From: Gammaproteobacteria bacterium
GTDB taxonomy: Bacteria; Pseudomonadota; Gammaproteobacteria; Enterobacterales; Alteromonadaceae
Assembly (NCBI GenBank): GCA_023380515.1
Contig: JAMCRH010000060.1
Coordinates: 1 to 5,606, forward strand
Length of the DNA stretch: 5,606 nucleotides
Direction: 5' to 3'
Shown: positions 1 through 5,606 of the stretch, piece after piece
How positions within the stretch are numbered: position 1 is the first letter of the stretch
Layout: every line of letters starts with the position of its first letter
Made by a program: the position numbers and the translations under genes
Notes under the pieces: model-generated
The model's database searches: none
What the model saw: only the letters and a program-made list of their open reading frames with translations
What the model was told of the DNA's origin: nothing

Positions 1-24
1 CGGGAAAACGTCGGTCTCGGAGTT
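1..24. repeat. Left arm of a 24-bp perfect inverted repeat (window edge)
   Basis: These 24 bases are the exact reverse complement of 468-491. Identity stops at base 25 (t here, against g in the reverse complement of 467). The arm touches the window edge, so it may extend further outside. It replaces the expected BioD sequence after residue 169 or so. This is best explained as a fold-back chimera at a contig end or a real inverted duplication. Confidence 0.9.
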
Positions 25-532
25 TCAATCCTGCTGCTTCAATCGCAGCAACTGTGAGTAAGGCATGATTGAGACAACCCAGCTTCATGCCCACCACAAG
101 GATCACATCCTGCCCGGTCTGTTGCACAAAATCTTGAAATGATTCGCGTTCATTCAACGGCACTAGCCAGCCACCAGCCCCTTCAGTGAGCATCAGGTCC
201 GCATCCTGCGCTTGCAGTTTTTGCCAATGCTCAACCAAGTCTTCGACTTTGACTTCCACACCGAACTGTTCCGCGGCGATATGAGGTGCGATCGCGGGCG
301 CCAGCGCAATCGGATTGACAGCCTCGTAAGGTAATTTAATGGTTGCTGCCGCTTGCAACTTGAGGGCATCGGAATTGCGTAATCCCTCTGCGGTAATTTC
401 ACAGCCAGCAGCTACTGGCTTCATTGCCAGCGTGCGGTATCCAGAACGCGCAAAAAGCTCCAGAATCAACTCCGAGACCGACGTTTTCCCGCAATCGGTG
501 TCTGTTCCAGTAACAAAAAAGCATCCTGACAT
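1..532 (-). CDS. bioD: Dethiobiotin synthetase BioD, partial (C-terminus missing; last ~8 codons suspect)
   Basis: ATP-dependent dethiobiotin synthetase. It closes the ureido ring of 7,8-diaminopelargonic acid with CO2 to give dethiobiotin, the penultimate step of biotin synthesis, in the cytoplasm. 177 codons are visible of a family length near 225. Seen in order: P-loop GTDTDCGKTS at residues 9-18, MKPVAAG at 37-43 (the conserved substrate/ATP lysine is K38), NSDALKLQ at 53-60, EGAGGWLVPL at 117-126, and VVGMKLGCLNHALLT at 146-160. The start is ATG at 532-530, directly before SGCFFVTGTDTD. The ribosome binding site is weak (GAG about 8 bases upstream). After the conserved AGL at 167-169 the family continues with a (L/x)AGWVAN-type segment that carries the nucleotide-base-binding Asn. 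Here it reads KLRDRRFP instead. That non-homologous stretch is the 24-base inverted copy of the P-loop region, so genuine bioD probably ends near base 25. It is the last visible gene of bioBFCD. Confidence 0.95.
   Translation of the reverse strand, partial: MSGCFFVTGTDTDCGKTSVSELILELFARSGYRTLAMKPVAAGCEITAEGLRNSDALKLQAAATIKLPYEAVNPIALAPAIAPHIAAEQFGVEVKVEDLVEHWQKLQAQDADLMLTEGAGGWLVPLNERESFQDFVQQTGQDVILVVGMKLGCLNHALLTVAAIEAAGLKLRDRRFP
468..491. repeat. Right arm of the 24-bp inverted repeat, inside the bioD P-loop coding region
   Basis: This is the partner of bases 1-24. It covers bioD codons 14-22 (end of the P-loop, GKTSVSEL). In this location the translation fits the BioD family perfectly, so this is the genuine copy and the one at 1-24 is the displaced copy. 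Confidence 0.9.
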
Positions 533-650
533 AATATTATCTCAACTTAACTAAGAGCCAGACTGGCTGGCCTAAATAACCATGGTTCACCTTCATTGCA
601 ATGTAGGCACGGACATGAGCGTGCTAAGAAAGGTGTCGAATAAGGCAGTG
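533..650. other. bioC-bioD intergenic spacer, 118 bases
   Basis: This spacer interrupts an operon whose other junctions overlap. It contains a short palindrome, AGCCAGACTGGCT (556-568), and CATTGCAATG (594-603), but no hairpin followed by a T-run on the minus strand. A loose minus-strand promoter-like pair can be drawn (TTGCAA, 17 bases, TATTTA), but the second element is poor. A 19-codon minus-strand reading frame (596-537) ends four bases before the bioD start and has no convincing ribosome binding site. I see no recognisable gene here. Confidence 0.5.
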
Positions 651-1478
651 TTATTGTGAACCAATTACAAAGAAACCGATATGATAATGAAGGGGTAATC
701 CCTTCGGGGTTCTGTATCCTTCATAGGCTGCGTTTAGCTGTTCCCACATCCGTTTGGTTAAGCGTAAACGTTTTTCCTCAGCAGTGTTGTCTTTTGATTG
801 CGGAGCAGCGTCGGCACCTACACCGCTAATACTCTTCAAAACCGCCCGACAATCGCGAAAATGACCACTGACCTGCCTCGCCTCAGCGGCGATAAGACGT
901 AATGGCGAAGATTTAATCAATGCACACCAATCTTCGAACGTGCGTTGCGGATTCACGAAACTTGGCAGCAACTGGTCGAGTGGTAACAGACTATTTGGCA
1001 ACACAACAGAGCAGAGAAAATACCCATTTGGAGTTAAAACACGCGCACACTCCGCAAGCGCTGAATCTGGCCGGTTGAACCACTGCATCGCCATATTAGA
1101 GTAAATTAGATCGACGGTATTATCTGCAAACGGCAACGCTTCCCCATCTGCTTGTATCACCTGCCCTGACAAACCATCGTTCAGGCCAGTTTGATTCATG
1201 TGTTGCGCCAGCATTTGCTGAGCAGTTTGGACCATAGCGGGCGCTAGGTCTAGCCCAAAATAGCTGAACGTTGGCGGCGTCAATGAGTTGAATAACAACG
1301 CTTGTTGACTGCCAGGCCCGCAGCCTAAATCGAGCAGACGCAACAACTGACGTTGTTTGACTTCGGTTGGCAGGCAATCTAAAAGTAACGCCGCAACCTG
1401 ATCTTGCACCTGACTGTGACATTTGTAGTGTTCGGCAGCGCGGCCAAAACGGGCGGCAACCTGACTCTTATGATACAT
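651..1478 (-). CDS. bioC: Malonyl-ACP O-methyltransferase BioC
   Basis: SAM-dependent methyltransferase that methylates the free carboxyl of malonyl-ACP, so that the ester can be elongated by fatty acid synthase towards pimeloyl-ACP. 275 residues, slightly longer than the roughly 250 of the E. coli protein. Visible motifs: N-terminal VAARFGRAAEHY (7-18), typical of BioC; SAM motif I LLDLGCGPG (48-56); acidic GLDLAP (75-80); DGEALPFAD (111-119) leading into the motif-II region DLIYSNMAMQWF (123-134); post-motif RVLTPNGYFLCS (146-157); and C-terminal GLPLHYHIGFFVI (260-272), which matches the family's conserved ending. The ATG at 1478 lies inside the end of bioF (11-base overlap) and is preceded by GGAAG with 6 bases of spacing, so translation is probably coupled to bioF. 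The partner esterase that removes the methyl group (BioH or an analogue) is not in the window. Confidence 0.96.
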   Translation of the reverse strand: MYHKSQVAARFGRAAEHYKCHSQVQDQVAALLLDCLPTEVKQRQLLRLLDLGCGPGSQQALLFNSLTPPTFSYFGLDLAPAMVQTAQQMLAQHMNQTGLNDGLSGQVIQADGEALPFADNTVDLIYSNMAMQWFNRPDSALAECARVLTPNGYFLCSVVLPNSLLPLDQLLPSFVNPQRTFEDWCALIKSSPLRLIAAEARQVSGHFRDCRAVLKSISGVGADAAPQSKDNTAEEKRLRLTKRMWEQLNAAYEGYRTPKGLPLHYHIGFFVIGSQ

Positions 1479-2622
1479 ACATGACTTCCGCTAATGCCGG
1501 ATCTTGTTTCAGGCAACGGTCTAAACTAGTCAGCAGCCGGTCAATATCACTGGCGTTGTGATTCGCACGAATAGAAATGCGTAAACGCGCGGTACCAACA
1601 GGAACGGTTGGTGGTCGAATCGCGATACAATCAATGCCCTGTTCGCCTAACGCCGTCGCAAGCTTCAAGGCGTCAGTATTTTCGCCTACTCGTAATGGCT
1701 GCACTGGGTGTTGATGTCCAGCAACAGGTAAACCCAAGCTCCGCAAGCCATCTTGCCAAAGGGCAACGTTACGCGCTAATTGCACACGCAATTCAGGCGT
1801 GGTGCGAATAAGTTCCAATGCTGTTTGAATTGCAACCGCTTGTGCCGGTGCAAACGCAGTGCTGTAAATGTAATGACGGCACTCTTGCAAGAAAAACGTA
1901 ATCAGATCTTGTTCGGCCGCAACAAATGCCCCCCCAAGCCCACAAGCCTTGCCGAAAGTCGCGGTCAGCACGTCAATACAGTTGCCGTGAGCATGGTCTC
2001 GAATCCCCTTGCCATCAGCACCGAGCACGCCAAACCCATGCGCATCGTCAACCATAACCAGCGCCTGATATTGATGTTTAATACTTGCTAGCTGGCTTAG
2101 GTCGGCACCATCGCCATCCATACTAAATACGCTTTCCGTCACAACGAGGGCTTCGTGTTGGTTTGCATTTAAGGTCGCACAGGTTGCCGCTAGTTCAGCG
2201 TAATCATTGTGAGCGTAACGCTGGAATCGACGGGGTTGCACGGCATCGTACAAGGACGCATGCGCAAGCTTATCGAGTACCGGTGTCAGTTTTAATGTTT
2301 GCAGTGCTTGTAACACCCCACTGTTCGCTGCAAAGCCCGAAGAAAACAACAGGACACCCGAGTAACCCAACCAGTCGGCGAGATAATCCGCAAGTTCAGC
2401 ATGCGGCGTTGCATAACCACGCACGAGCGGGCTTGCTGTCGCACCGCAGCCCCAGCTTGATAGTGCCTGTTGGTAGGCTGAAATAATAGCCGGATGCTGA
2501 CTTAAGCCGAGATAGTCATTGCTGCTAAAATCAAGACGCTGGCTTGCCACGACACGCAACTGACGCAGCGCAGCGTTTTGTTCTTTTTTCAACAGATAAG
2601 CCTGTAGCCGCTGTTTATGCAT
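1468..2622 (-). CDS. bioF: 8-amino-7-oxononanoate synthase (KAPA synthase) BioF
   Basis: PLP enzyme that condenses pimeloyl-ACP (or -CoA) with L-alanine, releasing CO2, to form 8-amino-7-oxononanoate. Numbered from the start chosen here, it has 384 residues, the same length as E. coli BioF. Motifs: [10 protein letters not shown] (32-41), [12 protein letters not shown] (66-77), [13 protein letters not shown] (91-103), [10 protein letters not shown] (162-171), [11 protein letters not shown] (191-201), the PLP-lysine motif [12 protein letters not shown] with K225, and [15 protein letters not shown] (336-350). I chose ATG 2622 because it gives the family length, because MHKQRLQAY begins where other BioF proteins begin, and because it makes an 8-base overlap (ATGCATAA) with the bioB stop. 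No clear ribosome binding site precedes it, which fits coupling to bioB translation. The frame stays open for 27 further codons to ATG 2703, encoding a Met/Gln/Leu repeat. That longer form would be 411 residues and overlap bioB by 89 bases. Confidence 0.95.
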   Translation of the reverse strand: MHKQRLQAYLLKKEQNAALRQLRVVASQRLDFSSNDYLGLSQHPAIISAYQQALSSWGCGATASPLVRGYATPHAELADYLADWLGYSGVLLFSSGFAANSGVLQALQTLKLTPVLDKLAHASLYDAVQPRRFQRYAHNDYAELAATCATLNANQHEALVVTESVFSMDGDGADLSQLASIKHQYQALVMVDDAHGFGVLGADGKGIRDHAHGNCIDVLTATFGKACGLGGAFVAAEQDLITFFLQECRHYIYSTAFAPAQAVAIQTALELIRTTPELRVQLARNVALWQDGLRSLGLPVAGHQHPVQPLRVGENTDALKLATALGEQGIDCIAIRPPTVPVGTARLRISIRANHNASDIDRLLTSLDRCLKQDPALAEVMYVS

Positions 2623-3694
2623 GCTGTGTGCAGGTTGCATCGCTAGCTGTCGCATCATTAGCTGTTGCATCATTAAGTGTTGCATCATTAGCTGTTGCAT
2701 CATAAAAAAGCGGCTTAGGCTGCTCTGGTTGCAGACCTAAACGCGCAAACAATGTTAAGTCATGATTAGTCTCAGGGTTTGCCGTTGTGAGCAATTTCTC
2801 ACCGTAGAAGATCGAGTTCGCACCAGCAAAGAAACACATAGCTTGTAACTCGTCAGACATCGCCTCTCGACCGGCTGATAAGCGCACATAAGAAGTCGGC
2901 ATCAAAATCCGAGCAACCGCAATACAACGAACAAATTCAAACGGGTCGAGGTCGGCCACATCTTCAAGTGGGGTCCCCGGCACTTTGACTAAATTATTAA
3001 TCGGCACACTCTCCGGTGGAATCGGCAAGTTGGCTAATTGTTGCAGCAATCCAATGCGATCTTTTTGTTCTTCGCCGAGACCGACAATGCCGCCCGAACA
3101 GACTTTCATGCCTGCACCGCGCACATTGGCAAGGGTATCCAAACGATCTTGATAAGTGCGTGTGGTAATAATGTCGCCATAGAACTCAGCCGACGTGTCG
3201 AGGTTATGGTTGTAATAATCGAGGCCAGCTGCTGCGAGTTCCTGCGCTTGCTCGGGAGAAAGCATGCCAAGGGTCATGCAGGTTTCTAGCCCCATCTCCC
3301 GCACACCTTTAATCATGGCGTTTAACTTGGGCATATCACGCTCTTTCGGGTTACGCCAGGCCGCGCCCATGCAAAAGCGAGTCGCTCCAGTCGCTTTCGC
3401 CTGTTGCGCTGCAGTCAAAACTTCCTCGACTTCCAGTAATTGTTCACGCTCAAGCTCAGTGTCGTAGCGTGCACTTTGCGGGCAGTACTTACAATCTTCT
3501 GGGCAAGCGCCGGTTTTAATCGACAATAAGGTGCTGACTTGCACTTTGCTTGGGTCAAAGTGTTGCCGATGAATGCTATGCGCTTGAAATAATAATTCAT
3601 GCAAGGGTAATTGGAATAAGGCGTCGATTTCGTGGCGCTGCCACGTTTTTTTCGCCATCGATGAGTTCGTAACAGATTGCGTCATGAGGGACAT
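2615..3694 (-). CDS. bioB: Biotin synthase BioB
   Basis: Radical-SAM enzyme that inserts sulfur into dethiobiotin to make biotin. 359 residues from this start. The radical-SAM cluster motif CPEDCKYC provides C64, C68 and C71 for [4Fe-4S]. The auxiliary [2Fe-2S] cluster ligands C108, C139, C199 and R271 correspond to E. coli C97, C128, C188 and R260 with a constant offset of 11. Other conserved blocks: [13 protein letters not shown] (51-63), YYNHNLDTS (160-168), SGGIVGLGE (200-208), RLSAGRE (271-277) and [14 protein letters not shown] (291-304). Starts at 3694, 3685 and 3658 are all possible. The last (MAKKTW) aligns best with the E. coli N-terminus but lacks a ribosome binding site, whereas 3694 has a weak purine stretch (gcgaga). 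The C-terminus is odd. After the usual FYDA-type ending it runs through a five-residue (N/S)DAT(A/L) repeat and stops at CTQHA. It is the first gene of the minus-strand operon and faces bioA. Confidence 0.97.
   Translation of the reverse strand: MSLMTQSVTNSSMAKKTWQRHEIDALFQLPLHELLFQAHSIHRQHFDPSKVQVSTLLSIKTGACPEDCKYCPQSARYDTELEREQLLEVEEVLTAAQQAKATGATRFCMGAAWRNPKERDMPKLNAMIKGVREMGLETCMTLGMLSPEQAQELAAAGLDYYNHNLDTSAEFYGDIITTRTYQDRLDTLANVRGAGMKVCSGGIVGLGEEQKDRIGLLQQLANLPIPPESVPINNLVKVPGTPLEDVADLDPFEFVRCIAVARILMPTSYVRLSAGREAMSDELQAMCFFAGANSIFYGEKLLTTANPETNHDLTLFARLGLQPEQPKPLFYDATANDATLNDATANDATASDATCTQHA
2627..2701 (-). repeat. 15-bp tandem repeat at the bioB/bioF junction, about five units
   Basis: On the minus strand the unit is GATGCAACAGCTAAT. 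The units lie at 2701-2687, 2686-2672, 2671-2657, 2656-2642 and 2641-2627. Units 1 and 3 are identical, unit 2 differs at two positions and unit 4 at three. Unit 5 keeps only the first eight bases and then diverges. The unit length is divisible by three, so copy-number change keeps all frames. In the bioB frame it encodes DATAN-type repeats at the C-terminus. In the bioF frame it encodes MMQQL-type repeats upstream of the canonical BioF start. Confidence 0.93.
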
Positions 3695-3751
3695 TCTCGC
3701 TCGCTAGACAAGGAAATTGTCGACTAGCTTAATCCGACTCAGTAAACTGTC

Positions 3752-3779
3752 AATATATAAACTATCCAAATATTGACAA
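3752..3779 (-). promoter_or_regulatory. Candidate promoter for bioBFCD, overlapping the operator
   Basis: On the minus strand, TTGTCA (3779-3774) is followed after 16 bases by TATATT (3757-3752); each matches the sigma-70 consensus at five of six positions. It would start transcription near 3745, giving a leader of about 50 bases before bioB. A second option uses the perfect TTGACA at 3753-3748 with TAAGCT (3731-3726), also with 16-base spacing but a weaker -10. Both overlap the inverted repeat, as expected for a repressed bio promoter. Confidence 0.55.
3756..3761 (+). promoter_or_regulatory. Candidate -10 element for bioA
   Basis: TATAAA on the plus strand lies in the spacer of the inverted repeat, about 30 bases before the bioA start. 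No good -35 hexamer sits 16-18 bases upstream (the bases there read around TCCGAC), so this call is weak. The bioA promoter must nevertheless lie in the 96-base divergent region or just inside bioB. Confidence 0.3.
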
Positions 3780-3790
3780 GCGGACGAATA

Positions 3791-5086
3791 ATGACCATCA
3801 GCGCAATTGATCTTAACTTTGACCGACAGCACATCTGGCACCCTTATACATCGTTAACGCAGCCACTTCCCACCTACCCAGTCACAGGCGCCAGTGGCGT
3901 CTATCTCCATTTAGAAACTGGCGAACACTTAATTGACGGCATGGCATCTTGGTGGTCAGCCATTCACGGTTATAATCATCCCATCCTCAACCGAGCTATC
4001 ACTGAGCAGCTCGCATCGATGGCCCATGTGATGTTTGGTGGTATCACCCACGCGCCAGCTGTAAACCTAGCAAAGGCGTTAATCGACATGACTCCAGCGC
4101 CACTCGATGCGGTATTTCTAGCGGATTCTGGTTCAATTGCTGTTGAAGTCGCGATCAAAATGGCTATTCAGTATCAAGTCGCCCGTGGCTTGCCACAAAA
4201 ACATAAACTGGCAACTATTCGTAACGGCTACCATGGCGATACATTTGCAGCCATGTCGGTTTGCGATCCCGTTAATGGAATGCATGAATTGTTTACCGGT
4301 ATTCTGGCTCAGCATTATTTTTTACCAAGCCCACAAATAAAGCCTGACCAAGCCTGGTGTGACAGTGAGTTAGACGCCGCTCGTGCTCTCTTTGCCGCTG
4401 AGCATGAACAGATTGCGGCTTTTATCCTTGAGCCATGTGTACAAGGTGCTGGTGGTATGCGCTTCTACCACCCCACCTATTTAGCCGGCATTCGTGATTT
4501 GTGCGATGAGTATGACGTTTTGCTAATTGCGGATGAAATTGCGACAGGTTTTGGTCGGACTGGCAAACTTTTTGCCTGTGAACATGCGGGGATTACTCCG
4601 GATATTCTCTGTGTTGGAAAAGCTTTAACCGGTGGATATATGACCTTAGCAGCGACGCTCACTACTCGCCATGTTGCCAACACAATAGGCCATGGTCCTG
4701 GTGGCGGTTTACTCATGCACGGACCGACCTTCATGGCGAATCCGCTAGCCTGCGCAGTCGCGGCTGCCAGTTTGGCTTTAATCCAGCAAGGTGATTGGCG
4801 AGCACAGGTGGCCGTGATTGAAACCCAACTGCGCGCCGAGTTACTGCCATTAAAAGGCGCGCCTGGTGTCGCTGATGCTCGGGTTTTTGGTGCGATTGGC
4901 GTCCTTGAAATGGAACACCCCATCGACGTCGCTACGGCGCAAAAAGCGTTTGTTGCCCGAGGCGTCTGGATTCGTCCATTTGGTCGTTTACTTTACATTA
5001 TGCCGCCCTATTGCATTCGTGCCGAAGAACTACGTGCTTTAACCCGTGCGATGACCGATTATGTTGAGAATCTATCCGCAACCTGA
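3791..5086 (+). CDS. bioA: Adenosylmethionine--8-amino-7-oxononanoate transaminase (DAPA synthase) BioA
   Basis: PLP aminotransferase that converts KAPA to 7,8-diaminopelargonic acid. It usually uses S-adenosylmethionine as amino donor. 431 residues against about 429 in E. coli. Motifs: HIWHPYTS (14-21), LIDGMASWW (47-55) with the substrate-site tryptophans, MFGGITHAPA (81-90), DSGSIAVEVA (112-121) for PLP phosphate binding, NGYHGDT (145-151) with Y147, EPCVQGAGGM (214-223), ADEIATGFGRTGK (247-259) with D248 for the PLP ring nitrogen, CVGKALTGG (274-282) with the Schiff-base lysine K277, GPTFMANPLAC (311-321), and GVWIRPFGRLLYIMPPY (391-407). The start is ATG 3791, with GCGGACG a few bases upstream. 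An in-frame TTG at 3773 lies inside the operator arm and is unlikely to be used. It is transcribed divergently from bioB and is the only bio gene on this strand. Confidence 0.97.
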   Translation: MTISAIDLNFDRQHIWHPYTSLTQPLPTYPVTGASGVYLHLETGEHLIDGMASWWSAIHGYNHPILNRAITEQLASMAHVMFGGITHAPAVNLAKALIDMTPAPLDAVFLADSGSIAVEVAIKMAIQYQVARGLPQKHKLATIRNGYHGDTFAAMSVCDPVNGMHELFTGILAQHYFLPSPQIKPDQAWCDSELDAARALFAAEHEQIAAFILEPCVQGAGGMRFYHPTYLAGIRDLCDEYDVLLIADEIATGFGRTGKLFACEHAGITPDILCVGKALTGGYMTLAATLTTRHVANTIGHGPGGGLLMHGPTFMANPLACAVAAASLALIQQGDWRAQVAVIETQLRAELLPLKGAPGVADARVFGAIGVLEMEHPIDVATAQKAFVARGVWIRPFGRLLYIMPPYCIRAEELRALTRAMTDYVENLSAT

Positions 5087-5287
5087 TCCGTCTCTTGCCC
5101 AGCACAAAATGTGCAAAAAGGACCAAGGATAATCGCGCTGCAGCCGTTGCGCTGACTGCTTCAAGCAAGTAAGATTAGCGGCTAATTTAAGTTTCTTTTT
5201 CTAGTTTATTACTAGTAGTCATACGCGCCGTCAATCTAAGCTCAACCAAAACAGACGGCTAAACGCTCGTTTCGGAGAATTTGTTTC
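5087..5287. other. bioA-asnS intergenic region, 201 bases
   Basis: No gene is visible. It holds a weak terminator-like hairpin (5172-5200), a CTAGT/ACTAG inverted repeat (5201-5215), a GCCGTC/GACGGC pair (5227-5232 with 5254-5259) that could form a stem in the asnS leader, and a ribosome binding site for asnS (GGAG 5274-5277, 10 bases before the ATG). The asnS promoter should lie here, but I could not identify convincing -35 and -10 boxes. Confidence 0.5.
5172..5200 (+). terminator. Weak candidate terminator after bioA
   Basis: AGATTAG and CTAATTT can pair around a CGG loop (seven pairs, one of them G-U), followed by a T-rich stretch with a run of five T at 5196-5200. The stem is AT-rich and several bases separate it from the T-run, so termination would be inefficient if it occurs. 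Confidence 0.3.
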
Positions 5288-5606
5288 ATGACCATTGCGG
5301 TAATTAAAGATGTCTTGGGCGGTCGCTACGAAGTTGGTAGCACCGTGACTGTGCGCGGTTGGGTCCGTACGCGACGCGACTCAAAAGCAGGTATTTCGTT
5401 TATCAATGTGCATGACGGCTCATGTTTTGATGCCGTGCAAGCGGTGGTACCAAGCAATTTACCCAATTACAGCAGTGAAGTGACCAAATTAACCACGAGC
5501 TGCGCAGTGATCATTACTGGTGTCGTTGCTGTTTCTGCGGGCCAAGGCCAAGCGTTCGAAATTCAAGCCGAAACCGTTGAAGTTGTAGGCTGGGTTGAAG
5601 ATCCTG
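5288..5606 (+). CDS. asnS: Asparaginyl-tRNA synthetase, N-terminal part (runs off the right edge)
   Basis: Class IIb aminoacyl-tRNA synthetase that charges tRNA-Asn with asparagine in the cytoplasm. 106 codons of about 466 are present. They cover the N-terminal OB-fold anticodon-binding domain: [19 protein letters not shown] (19-37), [12 protein letters not shown] (42-53), LPNYSSEV (57-64), then [22 protein letters not shown] up to the edge. The near-identity of the [16 protein letters not shown] block and the exact C-terminal GWVEDP to E. coli AsnRS (recalled) separates it from AspRS and LysRS. The catalytic domain lies outside the window. The start is ATG 5288, with GGAG 10 bases upstream. 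It is a housekeeping gene with no functional link to biotin synthesis and is probably transcribed from its own promoter. Confidence 0.96.
   Translation, partial: MTIAVIKDVLGGRYEVGSTVTVRGWVRTRRDSKAGISFINVHDGSCFDAVQAVVPSNLPNYSSEVTKLTTSCAVIITGVVAVSAGQGQAFEIQAETVEVVGWVEDP

Larger units (their letters stand above)
3747..3779. promoter_or_regulatory. Probable BirA (biotin repressor) operator in the bioB-bioA divergent region
   Basis: A perfect 9-bp inverted repeat, TGTCAATAT (3748-3756) and ATATTGACA (3770-3778), is separated by 13 bases. Extended by one base and aligned to the enteric BirA site (TTGTAAACC, about 15-16 bases, GGTTTACAA, recalled from the literature), it reads cTGTCAATA-N15-TATTGACAa. 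The spacing is right and the TTGT-AA core is shared, but the inner CC/GG is lost. Its place between divergent bio genes, covering the minus-strand promoter, fits repression of both directions by biotinoyl-AMP-bound BirA. The assignment to BirA is inferred from geometry and context. Confidence 0.75.

Noticed and set aside
25..467. Phase-variable invertible segment between the 24-bp inverted repeats
   Set aside because: The enclosed DNA is continuous bioD coding sequence and no recombinase gene is visible; an edge chimera or duplication explains the repeat more simply.
537..596. 19-codon minus-strand frame just before bioD, considered as a leader peptide
   Set aside because: It has no ribosome binding site and no codon or motif signal, and its length is within chance expectation.
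1120..1422. 100-codon open frame on the minus strand overlapping bioC
   Set aside because: It is out of frame with the clear BioC methyltransferase motifs; its Ser/Arg/Ala-rich translation is typical of a shadow frame.
2627..2701. 15-bp repeats as a CRISPR array or iteron cluster
   Set aside because: The units are directly abutting with no spacers, are codon-periodic, and lie inside coding sequence at a gene junction.
3773..3790. TTG start giving BioA six extra residues
   Set aside because: The TTG lies within the right arm of the operator, has no ribosome binding site, and the ATG at 3791 gives the usual BioA length with a purine stretch upstream.
3773..3801. TTGACA on the plus strand as the -35 of a bioA promoter
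   Set aside because: Its -10 would fall inside the bioA coding sequence, after the start codon, so it could not drive full-length bioA.
4477..4923. 148-codon open frame on the minus strand
   Set aside because: It lies entirely opposite bioA, whose motifs are intact across this stretch; the translation resembles no known family and is a shadow frame.
5105..5122. GCACA/TGTGC hairpin near the end of bioA as a terminator
   Set aside because: On the plus strand it is followed by A residues rather than T, and no minus-strand gene ends here.

Overview
The window holds a complete biotin synthesis locus in the divergent bioA / bioBFCD arrangement familiar from enteric bacteria. It is followed by the start of asnS (asparaginyl-tRNA synthetase). 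All protein products read as gammaproteobacterial, and the AsnRS N-terminus is very close to the enterobacterial protein. With moderate GC content and no enteric-style flanking genes, I infer a gammaproteobacterium, perhaps of the marine Alteromonadales type. The genus cannot be fixed from the sequence alone.

Layout: on the minus strand, reading leftward from about 3694, lie bioB, bioF, bioC and bioD. bioB/bioF and bioF/bioC overlap, which suggests translational coupling. bioC and bioD are separated by 118 bases, and bioD runs off the left edge. On the plus strand bioA occupies 3791-5086, and after a 201-base gap asnS begins at 5288 and runs off the right edge. The 96-base divergent region between bioB and bioA carries a perfect 9-bp inverted repeat. 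It has the geometry of a BirA (biotin repressor) operator and overlaps a good minus-strand promoter.

Together the genes cover most of biotin synthesis. BioC methylates malonyl-ACP to disguise it for fatty acid elongation. BioF, BioA, BioD and BioB then carry pimeloyl-ACP through KAPA, DAPA and dethiobiotin to biotin. The esterase that ends the BioC stage (BioH or an equivalent) is not in the window.

Two features stand out. First, bases 1-24 are an exact reverse complement of bases 468-491, the BioD P-loop coding region. BioD homology breaks exactly where this repeat starts, so the left edge looks like a fold-back chimera or an inverted duplication rather than true bioD sequence. Second, the bioB/bioF junction contains a 15-bp tandem repeat read in two frames. 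It gives a (N/S)DAT(A/L) tail on BioB and an in-frame, Met-rich MMQQL series upstream of the normal BioF start. I see no sign of a wholly new system; the rest is an ordinary biotin locus.
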